Positions 43,846 to 52,328 of a stretch of 64,000 bases of DNA are shown here, piece after piece. The stretch comes from CAWINY01 sp963837635 (GTDB lineage Bacteria > Acidobacteriota > Terriglobia > Terriglobales > Acidobacteriaceae), in NCBI GenBank assembly GCA_963837635.1, contig CAWINY010000004.1, positions 555,723 to 619,722 of the forward strand. Direction: 5' to 3'. A program made the position numbers and the translations under genes. The stretch's first letter is position 1. Every line of letters starts with the position of its first letter. A model generated the notes under the pieces. That model was given only the letters and a program-made list of their open reading frames with translations. It ran no database searches and was not told the origin of the DNA.

Positions 43846-43928
43846 GGGGTACGAAAAGGGGTATCGCTGGGCCTCTTGCCGGTAAACACTTTGGAAACAA
43901 TAGATGCGGCTCCCTGGGGGGCAGCCAA
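43846..43928 (+). repeat. attR core and right-end arm repeat
   Basis: The 18-bp core TCCCTGGGGGGCAGCCAA is at 43911-43928. Inside it, at 43846-43864, lies GGGGTACGAAAAGGGGTAT, which differs from the left-end copy only at two central bases and is in the same orientation. Confidence 0.85.
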
Positions 43929-43974
43929 TTTAGAATCAAGCACTTACCTCTCCGGACTTCCCCAAAAAACGGCC

Positions 43975-43997
43975 AGTGGTAACAGTTAGTGGTAACA
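43975..43997 (+). repeat. Paired AGTGGTAACA direct repeats beyond attR
   Basis: AGTGGTAACA at 43975-43984 and 43988-43997, 13 bp apart, between attR and an integrase fragment. The arrangement (att core, paired direct repeats, integrase start) mirrors the left end of the element. Confidence 0.6.
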
Positions 43998-44127
43998 TTT
44001 TGGTTCGCGTACACCCCGGAATACTGAACGACGCCGCTGAAAACGCCGGCAACAGTTTCTCCCAATAGCGCGAACTAGCCCACGGCCGTTTGACGAAAAG
44101 CGTGACCCGTGGGAAAAACGTCACGCT

Positions 44128-44202
44128 ATGAAGGCGAAGAAAACCAAACTTCCCCGCGGCCTGCGCTGGCATCGCAAATCAAGAGCGAACGCGCCAAGGT
44201 AA
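44128..44202 (+). pseudogene. Remnant of a second tyrosine integrase (N-terminus)
   Basis: 24 residues, MKAKKTKLPRGLRWHRKSRA and four more, then a stop. LPRGLRWHxKS resembles the opening of a distinct phage-type integrase family. No further integrase motif follows. It lies about 200 bases past attR in the same direction as the intact integrase past attL. Confidence 0.5.
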
Positions 44203-44800
44203 GGATTCGCGGTTCACGCCGGTTGTGCGCCAAGCACGCTTGCTGCCAACTCGCGCTGGGCGTACGACCCTCCTTCGGGTGCGGAGGCGTCGTAACCTGC
44301 ATGGTTGAACCTTGCCCGCTGCCGGTTTGCCATCGGCACCGGGAAACGGCAAGACCCAGGTGGTTTTGACAAGCACGCAATGATTTCAGCGAGTGGTGTG
44401 GCGGAGGCCAGACCGAAGAGTCCACGGTTGCGCGACTGAGGCCACAATTGTTGTTTCGGCGGGAAGGCACTAGATTAACAGGTGCCTCCCGCTGAGACTC
44501 AGCGAGGAGGCGGCGACGTTGGCGATGCTGAGCCCGTTGAGTCGAGAGGCCAGCGTGGGGATGTTGTTCACCAAGGCCACCCACGAGAAGTCGCTCGAGT
44601 ACGGCCAGGCCGCCGAGGATGGCCATGTTGTTCGCGCCCGCATTGCGCACGGCCAGCAGGAGCGAGGCCATGTCGGCGACCTTGTAGACGTTGCCCAACG
44701 CCGCGTTGCCGGTGAGGCGGGATTTAACGTAACGTACCTTCGCAGACGTTCGGAAATACGCTGAGCGCAGCTAAATTAGGTGCGAGAGTTGGAGCTGTAC
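44203..44800. other. Region with no intact gene, possibly decayed coding DNA
   Basis: About 600 bases. On the minus strand, one frame around 44600-44740 reads GNVYKVADMASLLLAVRNAG and NNMAILGGLAVLE, and another frame around 44470-44590 reads SWVALVNNIPTLASRLNGLS and IANVAASSLSLSG to a stop at 44470. Together they look like one broken protein, but I do not recognise it. Confidence 0.3.
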
Positions 44801-45373
44801 ATGAAAAGGCCCGTCCCGGTGAGATCCGCCTCTGCATTAATCGACGAGAAGATCAAGGAACTTGGGGATTGGCGCGGGAAGACGCTCGCGAAAGTGCGCG
44901 AAATCATACACGAGGCAGACCCTGAGATCGTCGAAGAGTGGAAGTGGATGGGGACTCCCGTCTGGTCCCACGGCGGTCTCGTCTGCACGGGAGAGACGTA
45001 CAAGAACGTCGTCAAGATGACATTTTCCAAGGGAGCTGCGTTGAAGGACCCTTCAGTTCTATTCAACTCCAGCCTCGACGGGAATGCCAGGCGCGCCATC
45101 GACATCCACGAAGGCGACAAGGTCGATGAGGCGGCCTTGAAGGATCTCATCCGCGCTGCAGTGGCGCTCAATCTCAAGGGCAAGAGCAAGCCGAAGCCCC
45201 GGCGAGCGAGCAGCAAGCCGGCCGACTTCGGCTTGGCGGCGGGGACGCACCGCCGGCGTGGTGCAGGGCTTGACCCCGCGTCGGCGCGGTCCGCGTTCGC
45301 GGCGGAGCCCCGAGCAAGACGAGATTCAGCGCCTGCAGCGCGAAAACCAACGCTTCACGGAACGACTCCGTAA
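44801..45373 (+). CDS. DUF1801-family protein with a disturbed C-terminus
   Basis: From the ATG at 44801 (GGAG nine bases upstream; a GTG at 44780 is the alternative) the frame gives the DUF1801/YdhG-like fold: ALIDEKIKELGDWRGKTLAK, REIIHEADPEIVEEWKWMGT, VWSHGGLVCTGETYKNVVKM and the end VDEAALKDLIRAAVALN. About residue 135 onwards is basic and low-complexity, because the frame runs into a decayed IS3 element (from about 45225). The natural protein probably ended near 45210. Function of the family is unknown; members are cytoplasmic and often called iron chaperone-like. Confidence 0.72.
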   Translation: MKRPVPVRSASALIDEKIKELGDWRGKTLAKVREIIHEADPEIVEEWKWMGTPVWSHGGLVCTGETYKNVVKMTFSKGAALKDPSVLFNSSLDGNARRAIDIHEGDKVDEAALKDLIRAAVALNLKGKSKPKPRRASSKPADFGLAAGTHRRRGAGLDPASARSAFAAEPRARRDSAPAARKPTLHGTTP

Positions 45374-45535
45374 GGCGGAGATCATCATCGACGTTCAAAA
45401 AAAGTGGCTGCGCTATTGGGGCATCCGATTCCGGAGATCGACCAGGAGAAGGAGTCCTGATGCAAATCGCCACCGAGTTGTCGTAAGTGGTCGGGGTGAA
45501 AGCGGCCTGTGACTCGCTTATTAAGTAGATTGGAT
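45225..45535 (+). pseudogene. IS3-family transposase remnant (end of OrfA, start of OrfB)
   Basis: The +3 frame reads SPEQDEIQRLQRENQRFTER and LRKAEIIIDVQKK, the leucine-zipper end of IS3-family OrfA. At AAAAAAG (45398-45404) the family sequence shifts to VAALLGHPIPEIDQEKES and a stop at 45458-45460. An OrfB start follows at 45460 (MQIATELS, stop, VVGVKAACDSL, stop), clearly decayed. The heptamer is the known IS3 slippage signal, but the element is dead. Confidence 0.75.
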
Positions 45536-45635
45536 CTGCTGACCGACACTTTGTATGGCTACGTGTCCAAGGTATGCGCGCATTTCAATTGAAGCAAGCC
45601 ATTCTAATTCAATAGCATGCGGATTCCTTCCAGGA

Positions 45636-46290
45636 GTAAATATCCCCCGGCAGAGCCGGGGGCTTTAGGATGTGAGCCGCTCAAAGCGGCTGAGCGGGGT
45701 CGCTAACGCGGCCCCGACATTCTTGGCCACCTGAAGGTGGCCCCTTCAGCGCCACATGTTCAACTGATCCAGGCGCTTGTCCTCTTCCTCCTGCGTGCGG
45801 ATGTACTCTCGGATCGATGTCTCGTCCCGCCCGACCGTCGACACAAAGTATCCCCGCGCCCAGAAACTCTGCCCTACAAAATTCTGTTTCCGCCCTCCGT
45901 ACACTCGCGCCAGATGAATCGCACTCTTCCCTTTCATAAACCCAACCACCTGCGCCACCGCGTACTTCGGCGGGATCGATATCAACATGTGCACGTGGTC
46001 CGCCAGCAGATGCCCTTCCTCAATCCGGCTTTCCTTCTGCTCCGCCAGTTTGCGGAACACCTCTCCCAAATACTTCCGCAACTCCCCATACAACGCTTTC
46101 CGCCGGCCCTTTGGGATAAACACCACATGGTATTTGCACTCCCATTTCGAGTGGCTTAAGCTTTCATACTCGTCCATCCAGTTTCTCCTTTGCGTGTGCT
46201 TCGCGGCTCACGCCAGGAGTTTCTTGGATGGACTCCCGTATCTGTCAAACTTCGCGTGCCTCCCCGGCAGAGCCGGGGGAACTCCCATTT
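45636..46290 (-). mobile_element. IS200/IS605-type insertion sequence
   Basis: A single Y1 transposase gene is flanked by hairpin ends, CCCCCGGCAGAGCCGGGGG near 45643-45662 and CCCCGGCAGAGCCGGGGG near 46262-46280. No terminal inverted repeats, as expected. The 45636 end is repeated base for base at 63940-64000, which fixes that boundary. The right boundary is approximate. Confidence 0.82.
45746..46177 (-). CDS. tnpA: IS200-type Y1 (HUH) transposase TnpA
   Basis: 143 residues. Motifs: KYHVVFIPKGRRKALYGELR, the HUH pair in ADHVHMLISIPPKYAV and the nucleophile tyrosine in QSFWARGYFVSTVGRDETSI followed by REYIRTQ. It cuts and joins single-stranded DNA at the hairpin ends. The gene looks intact. 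No TnpB is present, so this is the IS200-like group. Confidence 0.93.
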   Translation of the reverse strand: MDEYESLSHSKWECKYHVVFIPKGRRKALYGELRKYLGEVFRKLAEQKESRIEEGHLLADHVHMLISIPPKYAVAQVVGFMKGKSAIHLARVYGGRKQNFVGQSFWARGYFVSTVGRDETSIREYIRTQEEEDKRLDQLNMWR

Positions 46291-48672
46291 CATTAGTACC
46301 GAGAAACGGTGCGTCCAGCGAAGGCTGGCATGATCAGTGGGTGCAAGTCCCACCGGGGTAAGAGTCCAGGCCCCGTAGCTTGCATAGCAGGAAGGAAGGA
46401 TGAGCAGCCGACAAGGCTGAGAATCTAGCAGGGTGAAAGTCCTTGTGCCGTCAATTACCTGTATTCGGACGGTTAGCATATCCGGTGCGTGCAGAGGTAA
46501 CGAAGCACGTTCTGCCCGGAAGTAAAAGTCTCGGCTGCCCTGCGGCAGTACAGCAGCGGTAGGAACGATCTGGGAAACGAGCAAACTTGGAGGCCTGAAC
46601 ATAAAGAAATATCTGCAGCCCCGAAATCCTGCCTCGTGGAAAGTCGTGTTCGCGAGAAACTGCGGAAGCCGACCCGTTTCCTTCTTGGGGGAAGGCCGAT
46701 GCCACAGAGGAAGAAACAGGTACAAGCACTTTGTGGAACCGCCGGGGTATGGGATCAAGCATCCAAGGAAAGATTCACAGAGATAACGTCGGGAAGAACC
46801 CGTTGGCAGCAGGGGCTGGGAGCGACCTGCAAAGACTCCTCGAACGAGGCTAAAAACCGAAGGAGGGGAGAGCCAGGCGGGTTTGGCGCATGAGTCCGTA
46901 GGAGCGATGATGGAGGGGCAACGCCCTCCTAAGAGGTGGGACACGCCTCTCCAGTGGAGGTAACGCAAAGCTGGGCAAAGGGACTCAGGACACTTGGTGG
47001 TTTTCATCGCCAGTGAGGTGGCCGGCTTGATAAAGCCGGCGCAACGCCGGTGCTGGTCTGGAAACTAGGCTGTGGGCAAACCACCGACGTAGGGGCGTAC
47101 GCGAACCAGCGCTTAAACCTCGCGGAAGAGGGGAAGGCTCACGACGGATATGCCAAGGTTTCAAACCGGACCCGGGAAATCTGGCCGTCCGGGATTATAG
47201 GGGGGCTTCGGGAAACGCGGCCATGGTGGAACTGTGAACCCACCTCGCAATCGAAAGAGCGAGACTGGTAACCTCCCACCTAAAGTTGGCGCGCCTGATT
47301 TCTATCCCAACAACTGAGCATCCTGAAGCCTATTGACGAAGCCATCTACAAGGATGGTGAGCGAGTCACCGGGCCGTAATGCAGTAAACCCATATGGCCC
47401 CGAAAGTACTGAAACCCGAAGGCCGAGCCTCCCGTTTTCGGGCGAAGGCAGCATGGAGCGTCGCAAGGACTGATGCGGCGCAACACTTCGGCGGGGTTGG
47501 TAGGGACAGCACGGTGACAAGGTCATGCTAAGCAACTGGAGAAACCCTCCTCGCCCCGTTGAGAAATCGGCGGAGCAGGGAAGCCGTATAACCGGTGACC
47601 CCGGGAAGTCGGCGGACGGCGAGAGGGATTCGGCCGGGTCTGTAGTAGCGAGGAAGCGGAGCAATGTCCGTGGAGCAAAGAGGCCCTGCTGTTTGTAATG
47701 GCTCTAACAAAACGGGAGGCAAGGGTGAGATGACAAAAGCGCCCATCAGTTTGCAGGACCTGAGAAGGAGTCTATATGTCAAGGCGAAGGCAGAACCGTC
47801 TTGGCGTTTCTGGGGACTATACGTCCATGTCTGCAAGATGGAGACTTTGCGGGAAGCCTACCAGATGGCGAGCAGTAATGACGGGGCTCCGGGTATTGAC
47901 GGGGTCACGTTTGAAGCCATCGAGGAAAGCGGAGCAGAGAATTTTCTCGTGCAGATTCGGGATGAATTAGTTACCAACACGTATCGGCCCATGCAGGCGC
48001 GGAAGAAAGAGATTCCAAAGGACGGGGGAAAGAAAATCCGCGTCCTTTCGATTCCAACAATCCGTGATCGAGTGGTCCAGGGGGCATTGAAGCTCATCCT
48101 GGAGCCGATCTTCGAAGCTGACTTCCAAGCAGGGTCGTTTGGATATCGACCGAAGCGGACGGCGCATGAAGCCGTAGCCCGGGTAGCCAGAGCGATCGTC
48201 GAAGAGAAGACGCGCGTCATTGATTTGGATCTCGCCTCCTATTTTGATAACGTGCAGCACTCTCTGCTGTTAGAGAAAGTGGCTCGGCGGGTCCGGGATG
48301 ATGCGGTCATGCATTTGCTTAAGATGATTCTGAAGGCGACCGGAAAGAAAGGCGTTCCTCAAGGCGGTGTGATTTCACCTTTGCTCAGTAACCTCTATCT
48401 GAATGAGGTAGACCGGATGCTGGAGAAGGCGGTGGATACCACGCGAAGGGGCAAGTCAACCAACGTTCAGTACGCACGTTTTGCGGACGACCTGGTGATC
48501 TTGATCGACGCCGAACGGCGGAGTGACTGGCTCGTAAAGGCGATAGACAGACGGTTGCGCGAGGAGTTCGCGAAGCTCCGCGTTCAGATCAATGAGGACA
48601 AGAGTCGGATGATGGACCTGAAGAAGGGAGAGAGCTTCACTTTCCTGGGTTTTGAATATCGGCGTGTACTAA

Positions 48673-50358
48673 CCCGGATAATTCGCGAAGTTGAAGACGC
48701 GAGAAGCCTCTTCTGCTACAAACATGTTGCTGAGACAGTGTTTGTGGTAACAGGAAAGGCTTCTGCGTGTTCGACGATAGCACGACACAGTGTTTGTTGT
48801 TCGCTGAGAGTTTTGCCAAGCCCGCCGCGTTGCAGTTCGATCAACGGCAAGGCAGTTCCGATGGCGGAGCCATCCTGCTGAAGGCGGCTGACCGCCGCTA
48901 CGGATTGATCCGGAGTTTGGCCGAATGTCTGCGCGATAAGCGGCAAGCCGGCAAGGTCGATCATTCTTTGCGCGAGTTGTTGGCACAGCGCGTGTTCTCG
49001 ATTGCCTGCGGCTATCCGGATGCCAACGACTCGGCCCGCCTGTCTGCCGACCCCATTCACAAGATGTTGCTCGACCGCGATCCGGTGGCGGGCCGCGATC
49101 TGGCTTCGCAGCCAACCCTGTCGCGCTTTGAAAACGCCATTCGCCCAAGGGAACTCTACCGTTTGGGTGAAGCACTGGCCGATAGCGTGATCGGGCGCCA
49201 TGCCCAGCGGTTGCGCGGACGCGCCCGCCGCGTCACCATCGACCTGGATCCAACCGACGACCCCACCCACGGCGCCCAGCAGCTATCGTTCTTCAACGGA
49301 CACTATGACAGCTGGTGCTACCTGCCGGTGATGGGATTTGTGAGCTTCAACGACGAAGCCGAACAGTACCTATGCGCGGCGGTGCTGCGTCCCGGCAACG
49401 TGACCGCCGTGGTAGGAGCGATGGGAATTTTGCGTCGCCTGCTGAATATGATCCACTATTGCTTTCCGGGTGCGCGGATCCGCGTGCGCCTCGACGGCGG
49501 TTTCGCGCATCCCGATCTGCTCGACTTCCTGGATGCAGAGCCCAACCTTGAGTACGTCATTGCGATGGCCAAAAACGCGGTGTTGAAGCGCAAGGCCAAA
49601 CCAGCCATGCGGCAGGCCCGCCGGCTCTCGCGGCAGAGCGGAAAGACCGAACACATTTACGGCGAAGCCAACTATGCGGCCCAAACGTGGCCGCAACAAC
49701 GTCGCATCATCATCAAGGCCGAGGTGGTGCGTGCCGAGGGTAAGAAGCCGAAAGATAATCCGCGCTTTGTCATCACCAACATGAAGCAGAGTCCGCAATG
49801 GCTCTATGAAAAGGTGTACTGCCAGCGTGGCGAAATAGAGAATCGAATAAAAGAACTGCACGATCTCCAGATCGACCGCACCAGTTGCAGCGACTTCTGG
49901 GCGAACCAGCTCCGCGTGCTGCTCACCGCTGCCGCCTACGTCCTGATGCAGGAACTACGGCTGCAAGCCGCGCACACCAGCTGTGCGCGAGCTCAGGTCT
50001 GGACCCTCCGGGAACGGTTGCTGAAACTGGGTGCCCGGGTGCTGGTTTCGGTTCGCCGCGTGGTCGTACACCTGCCCGCGTCGTTCCCGTTCCTGCCCAC
50101 CTTCCGGCAAGTGGCGCTGGCACTGGGCGCCTCGCCCGGATAACGCGGCCTCGCAACGCCCCGAAACATAAGTTTCAAATGTTGCGCAAAATGGCGTACG
50201 AGGGAAAGCTTTGCTCGAAAAGCCACGCCATACCCATTTCGCACACACCCAAGCTCGTCGTCCCCGGTGATCCAACGAACATCACGCAGCAACGCGCATC
50301 TTCGCCGCAAAATCGCGGCGCCGACTACCGCTCGCGGCACCTTCACGAATAGTGCAGG
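48673..50358 (+). mobile_element. IS1380-family insertion sequence, 1686 bp
   Basis: Terminal inverted repeats: CCCGGATAATTCGCGAAG at 48673 and the complement of the right end CCTGCACTATTCGTGAAG (13 of 18 match). A 4-bp target duplication CTAA flanks it (48669-48672 and 50359-50362). The exact duplication and intact transposase suggest a recent insertion. Confidence 0.9.
48767..50143 (+). CDS. IS1380-family DDE transposase
   Basis: 458 residues from a GTG at 48767. The family start FDQRQGSSDGGAILLKAADR and the DDE residues are present: Asp in VTIDLDPTDDPTHGAQQ, Asp in RVRLDGGFAHPDLLDFLD and Glu in YCQRGEIENRIKELHDLQID. Length is normal and no frame damage is seen, so the element may be active. 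Confidence 0.94.
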   Translation: MFDDSTTQCLLFAESFAKPAALQFDQRQGSSDGGAILLKAADRRYGLIRSLAECLRDKRQAGKVDHSLRELLAQRVFSIACGYPDANDSARLSADPIHKMLLDRDPVAGRDLASQPTLSRFENAIRPRELYRLGEALADSVIGRHAQRLRGRARRVTIDLDPTDDPTHGAQQLSFFNGHYDSWCYLPVMGFVSFNDEAEQYLCAAVLRPGNVTAVVGAMGILRRLLNMIHYCFPGARIRVRLDGGFAHPDLLDFLDAEPNLEYVIAMAKNAVLKRKAKPAMRQARRLSRQSGKTEHIYGEANYAAQTWPQQRRIIIKAEVVRAEGKKPKDNPRFVITNMKQSPQWLYEKVYCQRGEIENRIKELHDLQIDRTSCSDFWANQLRVLLTAAAYVLMQELRLQAAHTSCARAQVWTLRERLLKLGARVLVSVRRVVVHLPASFPFLPTFRQVALALGASPG

Positions 50359-50759
50359 CTAAGTCTTCAATGGAAGTGGCGGCCCTGCTATGCGCCCAAG
50401 CTGAAGAAGCGGACAGCGCTGTTTGAAAAGCTCAGGGAGGTCTTCCGCAAGCATGTCAGCTGGCCCGTCGAGATTGTGATTGCGAAAATCAATCCGATTC
50501 TGCGTGGCTGGGTGAACTACTTTCGGGTCGGTCATTCGAGTTCCTGTTTCTCAATGGTTAAACGTTGGGTAGAAATGAAGGTCCGGAAACATCTGATACG
50601 TGCCCGGGGGCGCAAAGGCTCTGGCGGGAAGCGGTGGAGTAGTGAATGGCTATATGACGGGTTAGGTTTGTTTAACGCTTACCAGCTTCGTCGATGGTCA
50701 GGTGCGAAAGTCGCCCCAGCACGATAGGCCCCATAAACCCTGGCACGAAGCAAACAGGT

Positions 50760-50793
50760 GCGCCCAGTGCGGGAAATCCGCACGCTGGGTGCG
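50760..50793 (+). ncRNA. Group II intron domain V
   Basis: 34 nt: an 8-bp lower stem (GCGCCCAG with CTGGGTGC), a 2-nt bulge (CG at 50783-50784), a 5-bp upper stem (TGCGG/CCGCA) and a GAAAT loop. Length, bulge position and GAAA-type loop are those of the catalytic domain V. Confidence 0.85.
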
Positions 50794-50832
50794 ATGTGGC
50801 GGGGGCTGGAAACGGATTCACGGTTTGGCTAC

Positions 50833-50972
50833 TGAGGCACTCCCAGAGGAAACGGGGAGAAACGGCTAGGCTGGGCCTTCGGAACACCGCGCCAGCCCTC
50901 GACCCGACCCGATTTCACCGGCGACCATCTCACCGGCGATACGGCCCCGGAAGTCTGGATCTCCGTCAGGAA
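50833..50972. other. Short gap between the intron and the polymerase gene
   Basis: 140 bases, no gene. The word TCACCGGCGA occurs twice at about 50915 and 50931. Nothing else seen. Confidence 0.4.
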
Positions 50973-52277
50973 TCAGAAGTCATCCACGTCGGGAATGGAT
51001 GTGAACGAGATTCGCGTTGGGGCGGAGTCAAGCACCGAGTGAATTCCGCCGAAGTACACGGCGTTCTGCCCATACCGCTGGTTTAACTCGTCGACGACCG
51101 TGCTGATCCTGAATCGCTTTTCGTCGTCCTCGAACAACGAAAGCGTGTGCAGTTCATCCGGCACGAGATTGAAGAGCCAGACGCCGACCTGCAAGGGCAA
51201 GGGCTCCTGCGCCGGACAGGAATCCCACAACTTCGTCAGGTGGCGCTGGAGGATCACGGTGTCCCGGCACTCGTAAATTCGCATGTGAGCTTTCCATGCG
51301 GGGACAACCGAGCCTTGGTCGCCGAATCTCGCTGGGCGCTTCCTCAAAAACTCCACGACTACCCCAATGCCGCCAGCCCACATCTTCAACTTGCGCAGGT
51401 TTGCGGCTGAGATGTGCAGCAGCTTCAGCGCCACGCAAAACGCCTGTTCCCGCGTACGGTACTTGGGAGCAAGAACGTGCTGCTTGCCGAGGCTCTTCCG
51501 CTTGAACTCCGGGTCGTGGAAATCGGCTCCGCGCAGCCAATGCCAGAGCCGCTCTCCCAGGATGCTGTTCCATATCCCCCGCATCTGCTCCGGCAAAAGC
51601 CGACACAATTGCTCGACCGTGGTTATCCCGTTGTCGCGAATGCGCTTCTCCATGGCGTGGCCGATGCCGACCAAGTCCGACAGCTTCAGGCAATAGAGAG
51701 CTTGCGGCAAATCTTGGAGCAGGAAGACCGTCAGCCCATCCGGCTTGCACAGATCGGAGGCGATCTTCGCCAGGTAGCGGTTGGGAGCCAGCCCGACTGA
51801 GCAGCGCAGCGTATCGCCTACGGCGCGGAGAGCCTGCTTGACGTCGACCGCGATAGTCGTGGCGTTGGGAAGAGCGCGTTCCCTCCCCATCAGCCGGCAC
51901 GCCATCTCGTCCACCGACATGACATGGGTGACCGGGATACAGGAGTTGACCGCCTCGACGATGCGGTGGTGATACTCGACGTAGAGTTTGGGCCGGGCCT
52001 CGACCAGTTGAACATGCGGGCATCGCTGCTTGGCCTCCTCCACGTTGGTGCCCGTCTTCACGCCGTAGGCCTTGGCTTCGTAGGAGGCGGCGATACAGCA
52101 GGTGTGCTCCGTGATGAGGGGGACAATGCCGATAGTACGGCCCCGCAGTTCCGGGCGCTCCTGTTGCTCGACGGAGGCGAAATACGAGTTCAGGTCAAGG
52201 AAGAGCCACTCCACGGTGGGAGCCGAACCTTCGGCGAATGCGGGCAGGAGCCTCACGGCGTATGATTGTAATTCCAT
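50973..52277 (-). CDS. Y-family DNA polymerase (DinB/UmuC-like)
   Basis: 434 residues from the ATG at 52275-52277. Palm-domain motifs: Asp28 in WLFLDLNSYFASVEQQ, the steric-gate region next to it, Asp123-Glu124 in VMSVDEMACRLMG, GLAPNRYLAKIASDLCKPDG (thumb), then helix-hairpin-helix LVGIGHAMEKRIRDNGITTV. The catalytic acids are present, so the enzyme should insert nucleotides opposite lesions. A little-finger domain follows; no clear beta-clamp motif is seen by eye. It is divergent from the SRAP gene with only 51 bases between the start codons, a pairing typical of SOS mutasome cassettes. Confidence 0.9.
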   Translation of the reverse strand: MELQSYAVRLLPAFAEGSAPTVEWLFLDLNSYFASVEQQERPELRGRTIGIVPLITEHTCCIAASYEAKAYGVKTGTNVEEAKQRCPHVQLVEARPKLYVEYHHRIVEAVNSCIPVTHVMSVDEMACRLMGRERALPNATTIAVDVKQALRAVGDTLRCSVGLAPNRYLAKIASDLCKPDGLTVFLLQDLPQALYCLKLSDLVGIGHAMEKRIRDNGITTVEQLCRLLPEQMRGIWNSILGERLWHWLRGADFHDPEFKRKSLGKQHVLAPKYRTREQAFCVALKLLHISAANLRKLKMWAGGIGVVVEFLRKRPARFGDQGSVVPAWKAHMRIYECRDTVILQRHLTKLWDSCPAQEPLPLQVGVWLFNLVPDELHTLSLFEDDEKRFRISTVVDELNQRYGQNAVYFGGIHSVLDSAPTRISFTSIPDVDDF

Positions 52278-52328
52278 GGCGAACAAAAGGCGAATATCGA
52301 ACGGCGAAAAGAGGTACAATCTGGTGCC
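52278..52328. promoter_or_regulatory. Divergent promoter with a LexA-like word
   Basis: GAACAAAAGGCGAAT (52281-52295) is GAAC-N7-GAAT, one base off the GAAC-N7-GAAC LexA box of alphaproteobacteria; another GAAC follows at about 52299. TACAAT (52315-52320) is a fair -10 for the rightward SRAP gene, eight bases before its ATG. Confidence 0.4.

Larger units (their letters stand above)
13298..43928 (+). mobile_element. Integrative mobilisable element in tRNA-Gln carrying type I-C CRISPR-Cas
   Basis: Seen: an exact 18-bp direct repeat, TCCCTGGGGGGCAGCCAA, ends the tRNA at 13298-13315 and recurs at 43911-43928. A tyrosine integrase points inward from the left end, and near-identical arm motifs (GGGGTACGAANNGGGGTAT) lie inside both ends. 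Contents: integrase, AlpA-like regulator, MobF relaxase, coupling protein, ribbon-helix-helix protein, three uncharacterised genes, cas3-5-8c-7-4-1-2 with a 78-repeat array, an IS21 remnant, RepB/ParB/serine recombinase and AbiE toxin-antitoxin. No type IV secretion mating-pair genes are present, so transfer would need a helper. Inference: an integrative mobilisable element that moves an adaptive immune system. Decay is visible in cas5 and in the serine recombinase. Confidence 0.85.
47730..50727 (+). pseudogene. ltrA: Group II intron reverse transcriptase/maturase, split by IS1380
   Basis: Part one (47730-48672) has the RT domain: LREAYQMASSNDGAPGIDGV, KIRVLSIPTIRDRVVQGALK, VIDLDLASYFDNVQHSLL, GVPQGGVISPLLSNLYLNEV and the catalytic YARFADDLVIL. 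Part two (50363-50727) has the maturase X domain: KLKKRTALFEKLREVF, INPILRGWVNYFRVGHSS, WSSEWLYDGLGLF. Deleting the IS with one CTAA copy joins them in frame: 943 + 365 = 1308 bases, 436 codons, so the host gene was intact before the insertion. The ATG at 47730 is preferred to the upstream in-frame start at 47664. Confidence 0.92.
46309..50832 (+). mobile_element. Group II intron interrupted by an IS1380-family element
   Basis: The 5' end GTGCGTCCAGCGAAGGCTGG (46309) has the typical GUGCG start. About 1.4 kb of structured non-coding RNA precedes a reverse-transcriptase gene, and a canonical 34-nt domain V stands at 50760-50793, followed by a domain VI-like hairpin ending about 50832. The 5' RNA part is longer than usual and may contain extra sequence. 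The intron sits just after the IS200-type element. The IS1380 insertion splits its maturase, so self-mobility is lost. Confidence 0.8.

Noticed and set aside
45398..45404. AAAAAAG heptamer as an active programmed frameshift site
   Set aside because: It is the classic IS3 signal, but the downstream OrfB has stop codons within its first 25 codons, so the element is dead.
46156..47007. 283-residue minus-strand open frame
   Set aside because: It is antisense to the structured 5' RNA of the group II intron. Such frames are often called hypothetical proteins, but the protein has no domain and runs across the IS200-intron boundary.
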